Part shown: positions 24,492 to 32,523 of the stretch, piece after piece | Position numbering within the stretch: position 1 is the stretch's first letter | Layout: each line of letters starts with the position of its first letter | Source of the DNA: Lachnospiraceae bacterium | GTDB lineage: Bacteria; Bacillota; Clostridia; Lachnospirales; Lachnospiraceae | DNA length: 45,442 nucleotides | NCBI GenBank assembly: GCA_017476765.1 | Contig: JAFUZE010000252.1 | Span: forward strand, 1 to 45,442 | Direction: 5' to 3' | Program-made: the position numbers and the translations under genes | Notes under the pieces: model-generated | Told to the model about the DNA's origin: nothing | Database searches by the model: none | What the model saw: only the letters and a program-made list of their open reading frames with translations

Positions 24492-27400
24492 ATGAAGCAA
24501 AAAGAAAGGCAAAGGTATCTTTTTCGCCTGTTGAGTATTTCCTGTCTGCTGATCGGCTTGCTGTCCGCCTTGCTGCGACCATTCGGCGGAGGATGGAAGG
24601 CTTATGCGGGATACATCGAAGCGGAGCCGGAGGCGGTCGTCATAGGCAGAGAGGAAGTGGAAGAAAATCCGCAGGAGCAATCACGGCAGGAGACTGACGG
24701 GGCAGGAGCGCAGGCGCAGCCGAAGCAGGATGATTCGGGGGGAGCAGCGCAGAGACAACCGCAGAAGGAGGATGTCGGGGCAGGAGCGCAGGCGCAATCA
24801 CAGCAGGAAACGGTCGGGAAGGCGGAGAGTGGAAGGACTTCAAAGCAGACCTCAGACACGATCTCCGAAGCTCAGACAGGTACGAGTTATCCGCAGAATG
24901 CTGAAAGGCAGCAGCAGAATCGGGGCAGTACGGCAGTGCACGGAGCGGGCAGCGGAACCGGCACGGAGCAGCAGGATGCCGCAGATAGTTCTCCGGCAGT
25001 CAGTCAGAATTCCTCGATTCGGCGCATTGTTACGGAGGGAATTGCTTCCCATCAGGTGCAATCGGGTCAGGTATCACAAAACAATCCTTCATATAGCGAC
25101 AAATCACAATCCAATCATCAGAACAATCAAAATCAGTACAATCAAAATAATCAAAATCAAAATAATCAAAATCAAAACAATCATCAGAAGTATTCAAGAA
25201 AACAATCCAGTGAAACAAAGAATGGGGAAAGCACGCCTGCAATGGAGAAAGCAGATGCGTTCGCTGCATCGCAAAAGAGAGAAACGGTGGATGAAGCGGA
25301 GACGGCAGGTGTAACGGAAATAGCAGAAAAAACAGAAAGCTCACATACACAGAGCAACACAAAATCAATGCAGATATCAAGAGCAGAGGGAGAATACCGT
25401 CTGTGGATTGCAGGTCTTTTTGTCATCTACAGTACGACTGTTCTTCTATGGTTTTTGATATGCCGTGTTAAGGGAGGAAAAGAAAAGATGAAAATGTTAT
25501 GGAAGAAAATGGTAGGCTTATTTTTGCTGATGCTGTTTATGGCGGTCGAAAGTCCGCATTCGGCATATGCAGCGGAACAGACGGACCTTTTTGCCTTTGA
25601 CTGGAGGCAGGCATCCGATGAGGAGATCAATCATATGCTGGGTATTACCGATTACGAGGAAATCGGTTATTGGCTTCGTGCCATGCCGGAGGAGGAGCTA
25701 AGTGAGCTGCTGACCCGTGATACGGTGCTGCCGAAACAGACCTCGTTTGTCACCTATGGCATCGGGGAAAATGGGGAATGGACCGAGGAAAAGACCGAGG
25801 AGAACACCTATTACGAGTATTGCATGTCACAGGCAACGGGTCTTGTAAAGGCGCAGAAGTTTCTGCATGCCAGCGGATATTTTGATTACAGGTTTGTGAT
25901 GAAAACAGGTGGGGCGGACAAGGTGTCCCGTTACAGGATGAAAATATCCGGTCTGGATACGGAAAAGACGACAAAGGAGCAGCAGACAGTGACTGTCAAC
26001 ATTACGGCGGTGGAGGAGACAAACGGCAATTTTGCCGGTTTTTCGGCAAAAGCGGGAAATTATAATGCGGTTTCCGGCTATAACACGAAAAAACTGGACA
26101 ATGAACTGGACGGCAGCGGGAATTATTACAACCTGCTTTCCGGATTCGGCTTCACAAAGCCCGCCGGCTACACGGCTGCATTTCAAAGGGAAAACTATAA
26201 AGCCGGAAAGGCTGTGGTCTACTATTACGACAATAATAACTTTAAGACAAGCAAAAAGGAATTTACGGGAGATACAAACAGTGCGGAAGCAGTCTGGGAA
26301 AGTCTGGTTTCTTACACAAATATCATCAATAATACGACGGTTGGAGGCTCTTCTGAAGGGGAGGGAAAGGCTGTGTGCTACACATTTACCTTCTACCCGG
26401 TCACTTATACCGTCCAGTATAACGGAAACGGTGCAACGAGCGGAAGTGTGGCGCAGCAAAGCTGTACATACGGGCAGAGCTATTATACACAGCAAAACGG
26501 TTATGCAAAGCAGTTTCCCGTGACCTATAACGGCAACGGAGGAACGTCCGATAAGGCAGGTGATACCGCATCGTACGTGTTCAAGGGATGGGGCTTGGAA
26601 AACGCTGCTTCCGTTACACATGCGGCAAGTCAGGCTTATTCCAATGTAAAAAATACGCAGGGTGCTATTGGAACGTTTTATGCAATCTGGAATCCGGCAG
26701 GGGTCGTTCTTCCCTCTGCGCAAAGAGCGGGTTATACCTTCAAGGGCTGGAATGCGGACAGCAGGGCGTCAAGCGGAATGGGCGAAGGGACAGCCTTCAC
26801 TCCGGCAGCAGGGACTACTTTGTATGCCACATGGGAGGCAAATAAGTACACGATTGAGTATTACGATGGTATGACAGGAAGAAAGAGAGGCTCACAGAGC
26901 ATGACATATGGGGTAAGTGCACCTTTAAAAAAGGCAGAGGAGCTGGAAATTGCCAGAGCAGGCTATCAGTTTAGGGGATGGGCGGGTAACGGCGGAACGT
27001 ATCAGGACGGTCAGAGCGTGTCCGATCTGACAACAAAAAACGGCGGGACGGTGGCGCTGTCAGCTGTCTGGGAAGCCTGCACGGAAACCCCGTATGAGGT
27101 AAGACATCTTTTGGAAACCACGCAGGGTTCCGGTCAATATGTGCTGCGGGAGACGGAACGCCTGACCGCAACAACGGGTGCGAGCGTGACTCCGGCGACG
27201 AAGGTCTATGAGAACTATGCCGCTCCGTCTATGACGACGGTAACTGTTGCCGGAGACGGCAGCACGGTCGTCAGTTATTACTACAAGTGGCAGGGAAGTG
27301 CAGAGGACAGCGGAACTGCGAATCATACGACGAATATCGATCATGCGAACGGTACAATTAACACGGACAATACAAGCGGCGCAAGCAATGCAAACAATAC

Positions 27401-28211
27401 CAATCATGCGGGCAGTACGGACAATACAAACGATACAAGCGGTGCTGACGATAGGAACAGCCGCAGCAGCGCAAGTTTGAATGAGGGCAACCGCGCAGAG
27501 GAGGATCTGAATCATTTTAAGGCGGGAGATACCAGATATATTGTGGATGCATCCGGCAACAAGTATGAAATTTATGTCAATCCGGACGGGACGCTTACCA
27601 TCCGTTCGATGTCTGCCGCTGCCTCCGGGAAGGGGAATGTAAAAATAGCGGGCACGCTGTCGATCAACAACACCAAATATAAGGTGACGGAGATTGCTCC
27701 GTATGCGTTTCAAAACAATAAGAAGATAAAAACCGTGACGATCGGAAATGGCATTACTGCAATCGGAAAAAGCGCGTTTGAAGGCTGTACGAAGCTTAGG
27801 AGCGTAAAGCTCGGAACGGGTGTATCGGTCATCGGAACGAGGGCATTTTACGGATGCACCGCACTGGAAACCGTCAGGACACCAAAGACGCTGACAAGAA
27901 TTGAAGCAAAAGCGTTTTACAACTGTAAGAAGCTGAAAAGCTTCACGATCGGCAAATATGTCAGGAGCATTGGCTCGAAAGCGTTTTATAACTGCAGGAA
28001 GCTGAAAAAAATAACGGTCTCGGAGAGCGTGGAGCTGATTGAAAAGCAGGCATTTTATCAGTGCAGCAGCTTAAAAAGTGTCCGGATCAGGAGCACAAGG
28101 CTCGTCAAAATCGGAAGCGGAGCTTTTAAAAAATGTAACAGAAGCCTGAAATTTACCGTGCCGGCTAAGAAGAAAAAGGCATATATGAGGCTGTTAAAAG
28201 GAAAGGCGTAA
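24492..28211 (+). CDS. 1239-residue surface protein with internal signal peptide, InlB-type and BspA-type repeats
   Basis: Residues 10-35 are a first export signal. Residues 50-300 are low-complexity: two GAGAQAQ-containing Gln-rich repeats (DNA repeats 24699-24718 and 24777-24796) and an Asn/Gln tract near 208-238. A membrane helix near 306-328 with a basic end resembles a wall-anchor tail without LPXTG. It is followed, from Met333, by what looks like a second complete signal peptide (MKMLWKKMVGLFLLMLFMA to AYAAEQ). Then come InlB B-repeat or Flg_new modules (YNGNGGTS, GYTFKGWN, YQFRGWAG), a MucBP-like module, an Asn/Thr linker and about six BspA-type leucine-rich repeats. It should be an exported adhesin. 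AAGGAGG lies before the start; a three-codon frame ATG-GAA-CAG-TAA directly precedes ATG 24492. Confidence 0.82.
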   Translation: MKQKERQRYLFRLLSISCLLIGLLSALLRPFGGGWKAYAGYIEAEPEAVVIGREEVEENPQEQSRQETDGAGAQAQPKQDDSGGAAQRQPQKEDVGAGAQAQSQQETVGKAESGRTSKQTSDTISEAQTGTSYPQNAERQQQNRGSTAVHGAGSGTGTEQQDAADSSPAVSQNSSIRRIVTEGIASHQVQSGQVSQNNPSYSDKSQSNHQNNQNQYNQNNQNQNNQNQNNHQKYSRKQSSETKNGESTPAMEKADAFAASQKRETVDEAETAGVTEIAEKTESSHTQSNTKSMQISRAEGEYRLWIAGLFVIYSTTVLLWFLICRVKGGKEKMKMLWKKMVGLFLLMLFMAVESPHSAYAAEQTDLFAFDWRQASDEEINHMLGITDYEEIGYWLRAMPEEELSELLTRDTVLPKQTSFVTYGIGENGEWTEEKTEENTYYEYCMSQATGLVKAQKFLHASGYFDYRFVMKTGGADKVSRYRMKISGLDTEKTTKEQQTVTVNITAVEETNGNFAGFSAKAGNYNAVSGYNTKKLDNELDGSGNYYNLLSGFGFTKPAGYTAAFQRENYKAGKAVVYYYDNNNFKTSKKEFTGDTNSAEAVWESLVSYTNIINNTTVGGSSEGEGKAVCYTFTFYPVTYTVQYNGNGATSGSVAQQSCTYGQSYYTQQNGYAKQFPVTYNGNGGTSDKAGDTASYVFKGWGLENAASVTHAASQAYSNVKNTQGAIGTFYAIWNPAGVVLPSAQRAGYTFKGWNADSRASSGMGEGTAFTPAAGTTLYATWEANKYTIEYYDGMTGRKRGSQSMTYGVSAPLKKAEELEIARAGYQFRGWAGNGGTYQDGQSVSDLTTKNGGTVALSAVWEACTETPYEVRHLLETTQGSGQYVLRETERLTATTGASVTPATKVYENYAAPSMTTVTVAGDGSTVVSYYYKWQGSAEDSGTANHTTNIDHANGTINTDNTSGASNANNTNHAGSTDNTNDTSGADDRNSRSSASLNEGNRAEEDLNHFKAGDTRYIVDASGNKYEIYVNPDGTLTIRSMSAAASGKGNVKIAGTLSINNTKYKVTEIAPYAFQNNKKIKTVTIGNGITAIGKSAFEGCTKLRSVKLGTGVSVIGTRAFYGCTALETVRTPKTLTRIEAKAFYNCKKLKSFTIGKYVRSIGSKAFYNCRKLKKITVSESVELIEKQAFYQCSSLKSVRIRSTRLVKIGSGAFKKCNRSLKFTVPAKKKKAYMRLLKGKA
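25471..25490 (+). promoter_or_regulatory. Internal ribosome site and start inside the giant gene
   Basis: AGGGAGG (25471-25477) stands 10 bases before ATG 25488, in frame with the long gene and exactly at the start of the second signal peptide. A 907-residue protein (25488-28211) could be made from here, with or without the full-length product. Confidence 0.55.
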
Positions 28212-28281
28212 ATCAGATTGCTGGTCTGCAGGGCATAAATCAGATTGCTGGTCTGCAGGGCATAAATTAGATTGCTGGTCT
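28209..28281. repeat. 27-bp tandem repeat, 2.7 copies, at the 3' end of the giant gene
   Basis: Units 28209-28235 and 28236-28262 are identical, followed by a partial unit to 28281 with one change. The unit starts TAAATCAGATTGCTGGTC. The stop codon of the surface-protein gene is the first TAA of unit 1. Confidence 0.9.
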
Positions 28282-28287
28282 AACGGC

Positions 28288-28316
28288 TTGACGGGAAGAA
28301 GGGAGAGGGCTACAAT
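28288..28316 (+). promoter_or_regulatory. Promoter of the 55-residue protein gene
   Basis: TTGACG (28288-28293), a 17-base spacer and TACAAT (28311-28316) form a near-consensus promoter only 22 bases before ATG 28339. Confidence 0.7.
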
Positions 28317-28338
28317 GCCCATATAAGGGGGTGTGGCC

Positions 28339-28506
28339 ATGAGCGAAGAGATGGGAATGACGAATGAACAATACAAAGGTATCTTGCTTGACGAATTGGA
28401 GGACTGGGAGGAAGTTCTGGAATTGGCGTTGGAAGCGGACGACCGAAAGGTGATCGGGAAAGCGGAAAAGCAGATTGCGAAGATCAACGAGAAATTGAAA
28501 TTTTAA
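28339..28506 (+). CDS. Small acidic alpha-helical protein, 55 residues
   Basis: The ATG at 28339 has AAGGGGG at good spacing and its own strong promoter, and the frame encodes a highly charged, helix-favouring protein (LLDELEDWEEVLELALEADDR, then GKAEKQIAKINEKLKF). The first part is acidic and the second basic, so a helical hairpin or coiled coil is likely. There is no signal peptide and no cysteine. I do not recognise a family and cannot give a function. Codon use matches the neighbours, which supports a real gene. A GC-rich imperfect hairpin lies after the stop (28507-28550). Confidence 0.75.
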   Translation: MSEEMGMTNEQYKGILLDELEDWEEVLELALEADDRKVIGKAEKQIAKINEKLKF

Positions 28507-28559
28507 GGAAGGGCGGCCGGAAGCATTCGGTCGCTTCTTTCCTAAGTTGCAGTTCAGTC

Positions 28560-28588
28560 TTGGAAAAAGAGGAAGAAAATGGTATGAT
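28560..28588 (+). promoter_or_regulatory. Promoter of the DUF4317 gene
   Basis: TTGGAA (28560-28565), a 17-base spacer and TATGAT (28583-28588) lie 50 bases before ATG 28639. Confidence 0.5.
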
Positions 28589-28638
28589 AGTAGACGGATG
28601 TGCCTTATGACGGCGCAGGACGGAAGGACTGTAAGGAA

Positions 28639-29265
28639 ATGATCAACAGAGAGGATATGCTGGAGCTGACGAGGAGAATGACTCCGGCGCGTACTTGCTT
28701 TTCGCGCATTGCAGGTGCATACATGGACAGGGACGGGTTTGAGGATGGCACATTTAACACGCATTTTCTGAAGCTTCCTGCCGGCGAGCAGAAGAAAAAT
28801 CTGGAGCTTGCCAAGACGATTCCGTTTGCTAAGACAAACGAGGAACTGAAGGAATATGAATTTGCTTCCGGGGCGGAACGCAAAAACAGTATGTGGCCGA
28901 TTCTTATGTCTGTCAGGGAGCAGGGGCTTAAGGATGACGGACTGATGAGCCTTTTGTATGAGCTCATTGCCGAGAAATATCATGCGGATTCCGATTATGC
29001 GATTTTCGTCTTTTACGGCTCCTACGATGTGCCGGTCAAGGGAACGGACCGGGAATGGATGGAGGGCTCGGAAGAGGTGTACGATTTTATCATATGCGCA
29101 GTGGCACCGCTCGCCGGTGAGTATGAGCCGGGCCGACCGGAGTTTGGCTTTCTGTTTCCGGCATTTTCGGATCGAAGTGCAGATACCGACAGAATTGATA
29201 TTTTTCATGCGGCTTCGCAGCGTCCGCAGACGGAGCTGATCGGGAGGATACTGGGGCGAGCGTGA
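28639..29265 (+). CDS. DUF4317 family protein, short form
   Basis: A 208-residue cytoplasmic protein matching the N-terminal half of DUF4317 proteins common in Lachnospiraceae: INREDMLELTRRMTPARTC, FSRIAGAYMD, NTHFLKLPAGEQKKNLELAK. As I recall the family, members are often considerably longer, so this is a short form or has lost its C-terminal part; no frameshift remnant is visible downstream. ATG 28639 has GGAAGG 11 bases upstream; GTG 28600 has none. The end overlaps the GTG at 29262, and the next gene follows closely, so both are probably made together. Function unknown. Confidence 0.7.
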   Translation: MINREDMLELTRRMTPARTCFSRIAGAYMDRDGFEDGTFNTHFLKLPAGEQKKNLELAKTIPFAKTNEELKEYEFASGAERKNSMWPILMSVREQGLKDDGLMSLLYELIAEKYHADSDYAIFVFYGSYDVPVKGTDREWMEGSEEVYDFIICAVAPLAGEYEPGRPEFGFLFPAFSDRSADTDRIDIFHAASQRPQTELIGRILGRA

Positions 29266-29279
29266 GAGAGGAGCGGCAG

Positions 29280-30428
29280 ATGTTTAACAGGCACGATTTG
29301 ACACGAAATGAATATATGCTGACGGGAACGTTTGGCAGGAAGGGATATGACTGGTGGTGGCATTCGTTTACTGCGGTCAATGAGAGAACCGGGGAGGAGC
29401 GGGCGTTTTTTATCGAATATTTTATGTGCAATCCGGATCTGGCGGAGGAAAAACCTGTCTTTGGACAGCTGCCGGAAAATAAAAGAAGCGGAAAAAGACC
29501 ATCCTATGTAATGGTCAAGGCAGGCTGTTGGGGTGAAGAGCATGTCCAGCTACACCGATTTTTTGCATGGAAGGATGTGAAGATACGCAGGCATGCTCCG
29601 TATGCAGTCAAGGCGGGAGATTGCTTTGCTTCCGATTTTGTGCTCCGGGGCAGCGTGGAGCGATCAGAGGAGGAGTGCCGCATTCACCCGGAATATATGT
29701 GTGATGCCGGGAGTATGAGCTGGAACCTGCAATTATCCAAGAAGGTAGCTTTTCATGTCGGATACGGTGCAAGCAGGCTCCTGCGTGAAATCAAGGCGTT
29801 TGAAATGTACTGGCATGCCGAGGGCATGAAAACTCTGTACCGCGGCACAGTTACGCTCAACGGGGAAAAGTATGTGGTCACCCCGGAGTGTTCCTTCGGC
29901 TATGCAGATAAAAACTGGGGGTGCGGTTTTACGAGTCCGTGGGTGTGGCTTTCCTCCTGCTGCATGACAAGTAAGCTTACCGGGAAAAAGCTGCAAAACA
30001 GCGTGTTTGACATCGGAGGCGGCAGACCGAAGGTGTTCTTCGTGCCGCTCGATCGAAAGCTGCTCAGTGCCTTCTGGTACGAGGGAAGGGAGTTTGAGTA
30101 CAATTTCTCCAAGTTCTGGATGCTGCCGAGAACCCGGTTCTATTGTAAGGAAACGAAGGATCAGATCATATGGTATGTGAATCAGGACAATTATCATTCG
30201 ATGATCAAGACAAAATTCTGGTGCGATAAAAAGGATATGCTGCTCGTCAATTACGAAGCGCCGGATGGCTCAAAACGCCATAATCGGCTGTGGAACGGGG
30301 GAAACGGCAGGGGACGGATTCGGCTCTATGAGAAGAGAGGAAGGGCATGTACGCTGATCGATGATATCAGCGTGACGCATCTCGGCTGTGAGTACGGAGA
30401 GTATGACAGCGTCGCTCAGAAGTCGTAA
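29280..30428 (+). CDS. Tocopherol-cyclase-like protein
   Basis: A 382-residue soluble protein, Trp- and Tyr-rich, resembling the two-barrel tocopherol cyclase family known from plants and cyanobacteria. Matching landmarks are MLTGTFGRKGYDWWWHSF near the start and the central SFGYADKNWGCGFTSPWVWLSS, which mirrors the EKNWG-GFP-W-W-Q signature. ATG 29280 with GAGGAG is preferred to the overlapping GTG 29262. There is no signal peptide. Anaerobes do not make tocopherol, so another lipid or isoprenoid ligand is expected; a lipocalin-like carrier role is as likely as catalysis. It sits between a DUF4317 gene and a membrane glycosyltransferase, probably one transcript. Confidence 0.65.
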   Translation: MFNRHDLTRNEYMLTGTFGRKGYDWWWHSFTAVNERTGEERAFFIEYFMCNPDLAEEKPVFGQLPENKRSGKRPSYVMVKAGCWGEEHVQLHRFFAWKDVKIRRHAPYAVKAGDCFASDFVLRGSVERSEEECRIHPEYMCDAGSMSWNLQLSKKVAFHVGYGASRLLREIKAFEMYWHAEGMKTLYRGTVTLNGEKYVVTPECSFGYADKNWGCGFTSPWVWLSSCCMTSKLTGKKLQNSVFDIGGGRPKVFFVPLDRKLLSAFWYEGREFEYNFSKFWMLPRTRFYCKETKDQIIWYVNQDNYHSMIKTKFWCDKKDMLLVNYEAPDGSKRHNRLWNGGNGRGRIRLYEKRGRACTLIDDISVTHLGCEYGEYDSVAQKS

Positions 30429-30446
30429 AATAAAGGGATTCGATGT

Positions 30447-32282
30447 ATGCGAAAAGAAAAGCAAACAGTAGCAAAAAAAATCATATGGATTCTTGTCATT
30501 GCAGGCTCTCTTCTGGCGGCAGTCAGCAAGATTTTTGTCGGCTTTGATATTGACGAAGGGTATGCGCTTGCCCTGCCGTACCGGCTTTTGCAGGGTGATC
30601 GGCTGTTTTCGCAAATGTGGGAGGTGCATCAGACCTCCTCGATCTTTGCGGCGCTCATCCTGTATCCGTTTCTGGCGGCTGCGAAAGCCGCGACCGGTCT
30701 GGTGCTCTATGTGAGAATCGTCTGCTCTGTTGTGCATTTATTTGTCAGCCTCTGCGTTTACAGAACCGTGCGCCTGTTTGTTCAGAAGGAGCAGGCGGGC
30801 TTTCTGGCAGCGGTCTATTTTAATTTTCTGCCGAAATGGATGATGACGGCAGACTTTTCGATGCAGTTTACATGGTTTTATACGATTTGCATTCTGTGCC
30901 TGATGTGTGCGCAGTATCATGTGAATCGGCAGGAGGAGAAGGTTTCTGACAGAAGCTTTCTTTTTGCCATGCTTGTCTGCGGAGTGAGCCTGGCATTTCT
31001 CGTTCTGGGATATCCGACGATGGTTTTGCTCTATCCGCTCTTTTTGCTTCTCATTTTGCTAAGAAAGGAGTGGGGAAAAGGAAAACGCTGGAAGGCGGCG
31101 CTTTGTCTGACTGCCGGCTGCGGGATTCCTGCCATTGTCTTTCTCGGGTATTTACTTTCCTATATGAAGGTGCCGGAGCTGTTGCAGAACCTTTCCAACG
31201 TCTTTTCGGATGGTTCGCACCAATTCAGCGGCACGGCGAAGTGGAGTCTGTGGGTCGGACACGGCAGGGATGTCCTGTTGCAGACAGTGATCACGCTTGT
31301 TCCGGCAGCGGTGATTGCAGCTCTTTTGCAGCTTGTGCTGAAAGCGTATGGAGCAAAACAAGGAAGCCGGGGCGAAAGGCAAAGTGCAGACGCAGAAAAA
31401 AAATCATTCCCGCTTCTGCTTGTCTGTGTCTATACCTTTTTGACATCGGCTCTTGTCGCAGGAGCAAATGTGATAGGGATTGCGTGGGGACCGTTCCGCT
31501 TGCAGATCCGGTATCTGATTCTGTTTGCGTTTGGCTTTTTACTGGCGGGAAAGGGCAGTGAGGCAGAAAAGAAAAAATGGATTCGGGAGATATGCCTTGT
31601 CTCCTCGCTCGTTACATTTGCCGGCATTTTGCTGGCTTCGAATGTAGGACCGACCTCTAGCAGTTCTTATCTGGTTGTCGGTGTCATGGCAGCACTCTGG
31701 CTTGTTATGACAAACATGTCGGAAATTCAAAGTAAAATACCGGATTCCCCGAAGAAACCGCTGTTTTTTATCGAGAAGCTGACGTTGCTTTTCTTTTTGA
31801 TTAGTATTATGATGTGCAAGGGTTATTATGTACGTGTGACGGAATATCCGCCGTCAAACATTCTGATGGAGAGAAAGCAGATCGCAGAAGGTCCGGCAAA
31901 GGGAATTTATGTGTATCCTTCGGAGCATCGGGAGATGACCGAGACGTATGAGATGATAAGAAGGTACACGGGAGAGGCGGATCAGGTGCTTTATCTGGGC
32001 ACGCAGGCGCTCAGCAATTTGTATACAGACGGCAGGATAGTGCTGCCGACTACGATATCGACACCTGCTTTTAACGAGCAGTGGATTGCATATTTTGAGC
32101 AGAATCCGGATAAAATGCCGACGATCATTTTCTTATCGAAGACGACAGTGGAGAATCAGGAGAAGTTTTTTTCGAAGAACCCATTCGGAGTCTGGCTTGC
32201 TTCCCATTATGATGTGGAAAACCGCATTGATACAGAGTATTTGTGCATCATCCGGGAGAAAGTGCAGCTCGAGAGCCCGTAA
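30447..32282 (+). CDS. GT-C/GT39-like polytopic glycosyltransferase
   Basis: A 611-residue protein with about 12 membrane helices and a soluble C-terminus of about 140 residues. The first loop, KIFVGFDIDEGYALALPYRLLQGDR, has the Asp-x-Asp-Glu acidic motif typical of GT-C enzymes, followed by MWEVHQTSSIF, as in protein O-mannosyltransferase and ArnT relatives. These enzymes use polyprenyl-phosphate sugars outside the membrane. The start has AAAGGGA upstream and follows the preceding stop by 18 bases. It is the third GT-C-like protein in 17 kb, supporting a surface glycan role. Downstream lies a repeat array, not a terminator. Donor and acceptor unknown. Confidence 0.8.
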   Translation: MRKEKQTVAKKIIWILVIAGSLLAAVSKIFVGFDIDEGYALALPYRLLQGDRLFSQMWEVHQTSSIFAALILYPFLAAAKAATGLVLYVRIVCSVVHLFVSLCVYRTVRLFVQKEQAGFLAAVYFNFLPKWMMTADFSMQFTWFYTICILCLMCAQYHVNRQEEKVSDRSFLFAMLVCGVSLAFLVLGYPTMVLLYPLFLLLILLRKEWGKGKRWKAALCLTAGCGIPAIVFLGYLLSYMKVPELLQNLSNVFSDGSHQFSGTAKWSLWVGHGRDVLLQTVITLVPAAVIAALLQLVLKAYGAKQGSRGERQSADAEKKSFPLLLVCVYTFLTSALVAGANVIGIAWGPFRLQIRYLILFAFGFLLAGKGSEAEKKKWIREICLVSSLVTFAGILLASNVGPTSSSSYLVVGVMAALWLVMTNMSEIQSKIPDSPKKPLFFIEKLTLLFFLISIMMCKGYYVRVTEYPPSNILMERKQIAEGPAKGIYVYPSEHREMTETYEMIRRYTGEADQVLYLGTQALSNLYTDGRIVLPTTISTPAFNEQWIAYFEQNPDKMPTIIFLSKTTVENQEKFFSKNPFGVWLASHYDVENRIDTEYLCIIREKVQLESP

Positions 32283-32310
32283 AGAGGGATATACCGGCTG
32301 ACAGCGGAGT

Positions 32311-32519
32311 AAGAATAGAAGAAAAAGCGTAAAATAGGAGAAGTGATGAAAATAGGCGAGAAAGAGCAAAGTAGTAGGAGAAGCGATTGTAACCGGAGAG
32401 AAAGAGTAAAATAGAAGAACTGATTAAATATAGAAGAAAAGACCAAAATAGAAGAACAGAGTAAAATAGAAGAACAGACCAAAATGGAAGAACAGAGTAA
32501 AATAGAAGAAAAGAGGAAG
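32311..32519. repeat. Array of about eleven degenerate 18-bp tandem repeats before hisC
   Basis: Consensus unit TAAAATAGAAGAACAGAG, with copies of 17-21 bases; the last five (about 32421-32515) are the best conserved. The stretch is purine-rich on the plus strand and runs directly up to the hisC start, replacing a normal leader. The unit contains stops, so no protein is encoded on this strand. Several units hold AGAAGA or GGAG and so can mimic ribosome sites. Confidence 0.85.
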
Positions 32520-32523
32520 AATC

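Noticed and set aside
25300-25490. LPXTG sorting signal at the end of the first half of the giant protein
   Set aside because: A membrane helix and basic tail are present, but no LPXTG or close variant precedes them.
25827-26723. 298-residue minus-strand frame inside the giant surface protein gene
   Set aside because: It is a shadow of the repeat-rich coding strand; no family resemblance and no start signals.
28209-28281. CRISPR-like repeat
   Set aside because: The units are directly adjacent without spacers and only 2.7 copies exist; this is a tandem repeat.
32311-32519. CRISPR array before hisC
   Set aside because: Units of about 18 bases are contiguous and degenerate, with no unique spacers and no cas genes.
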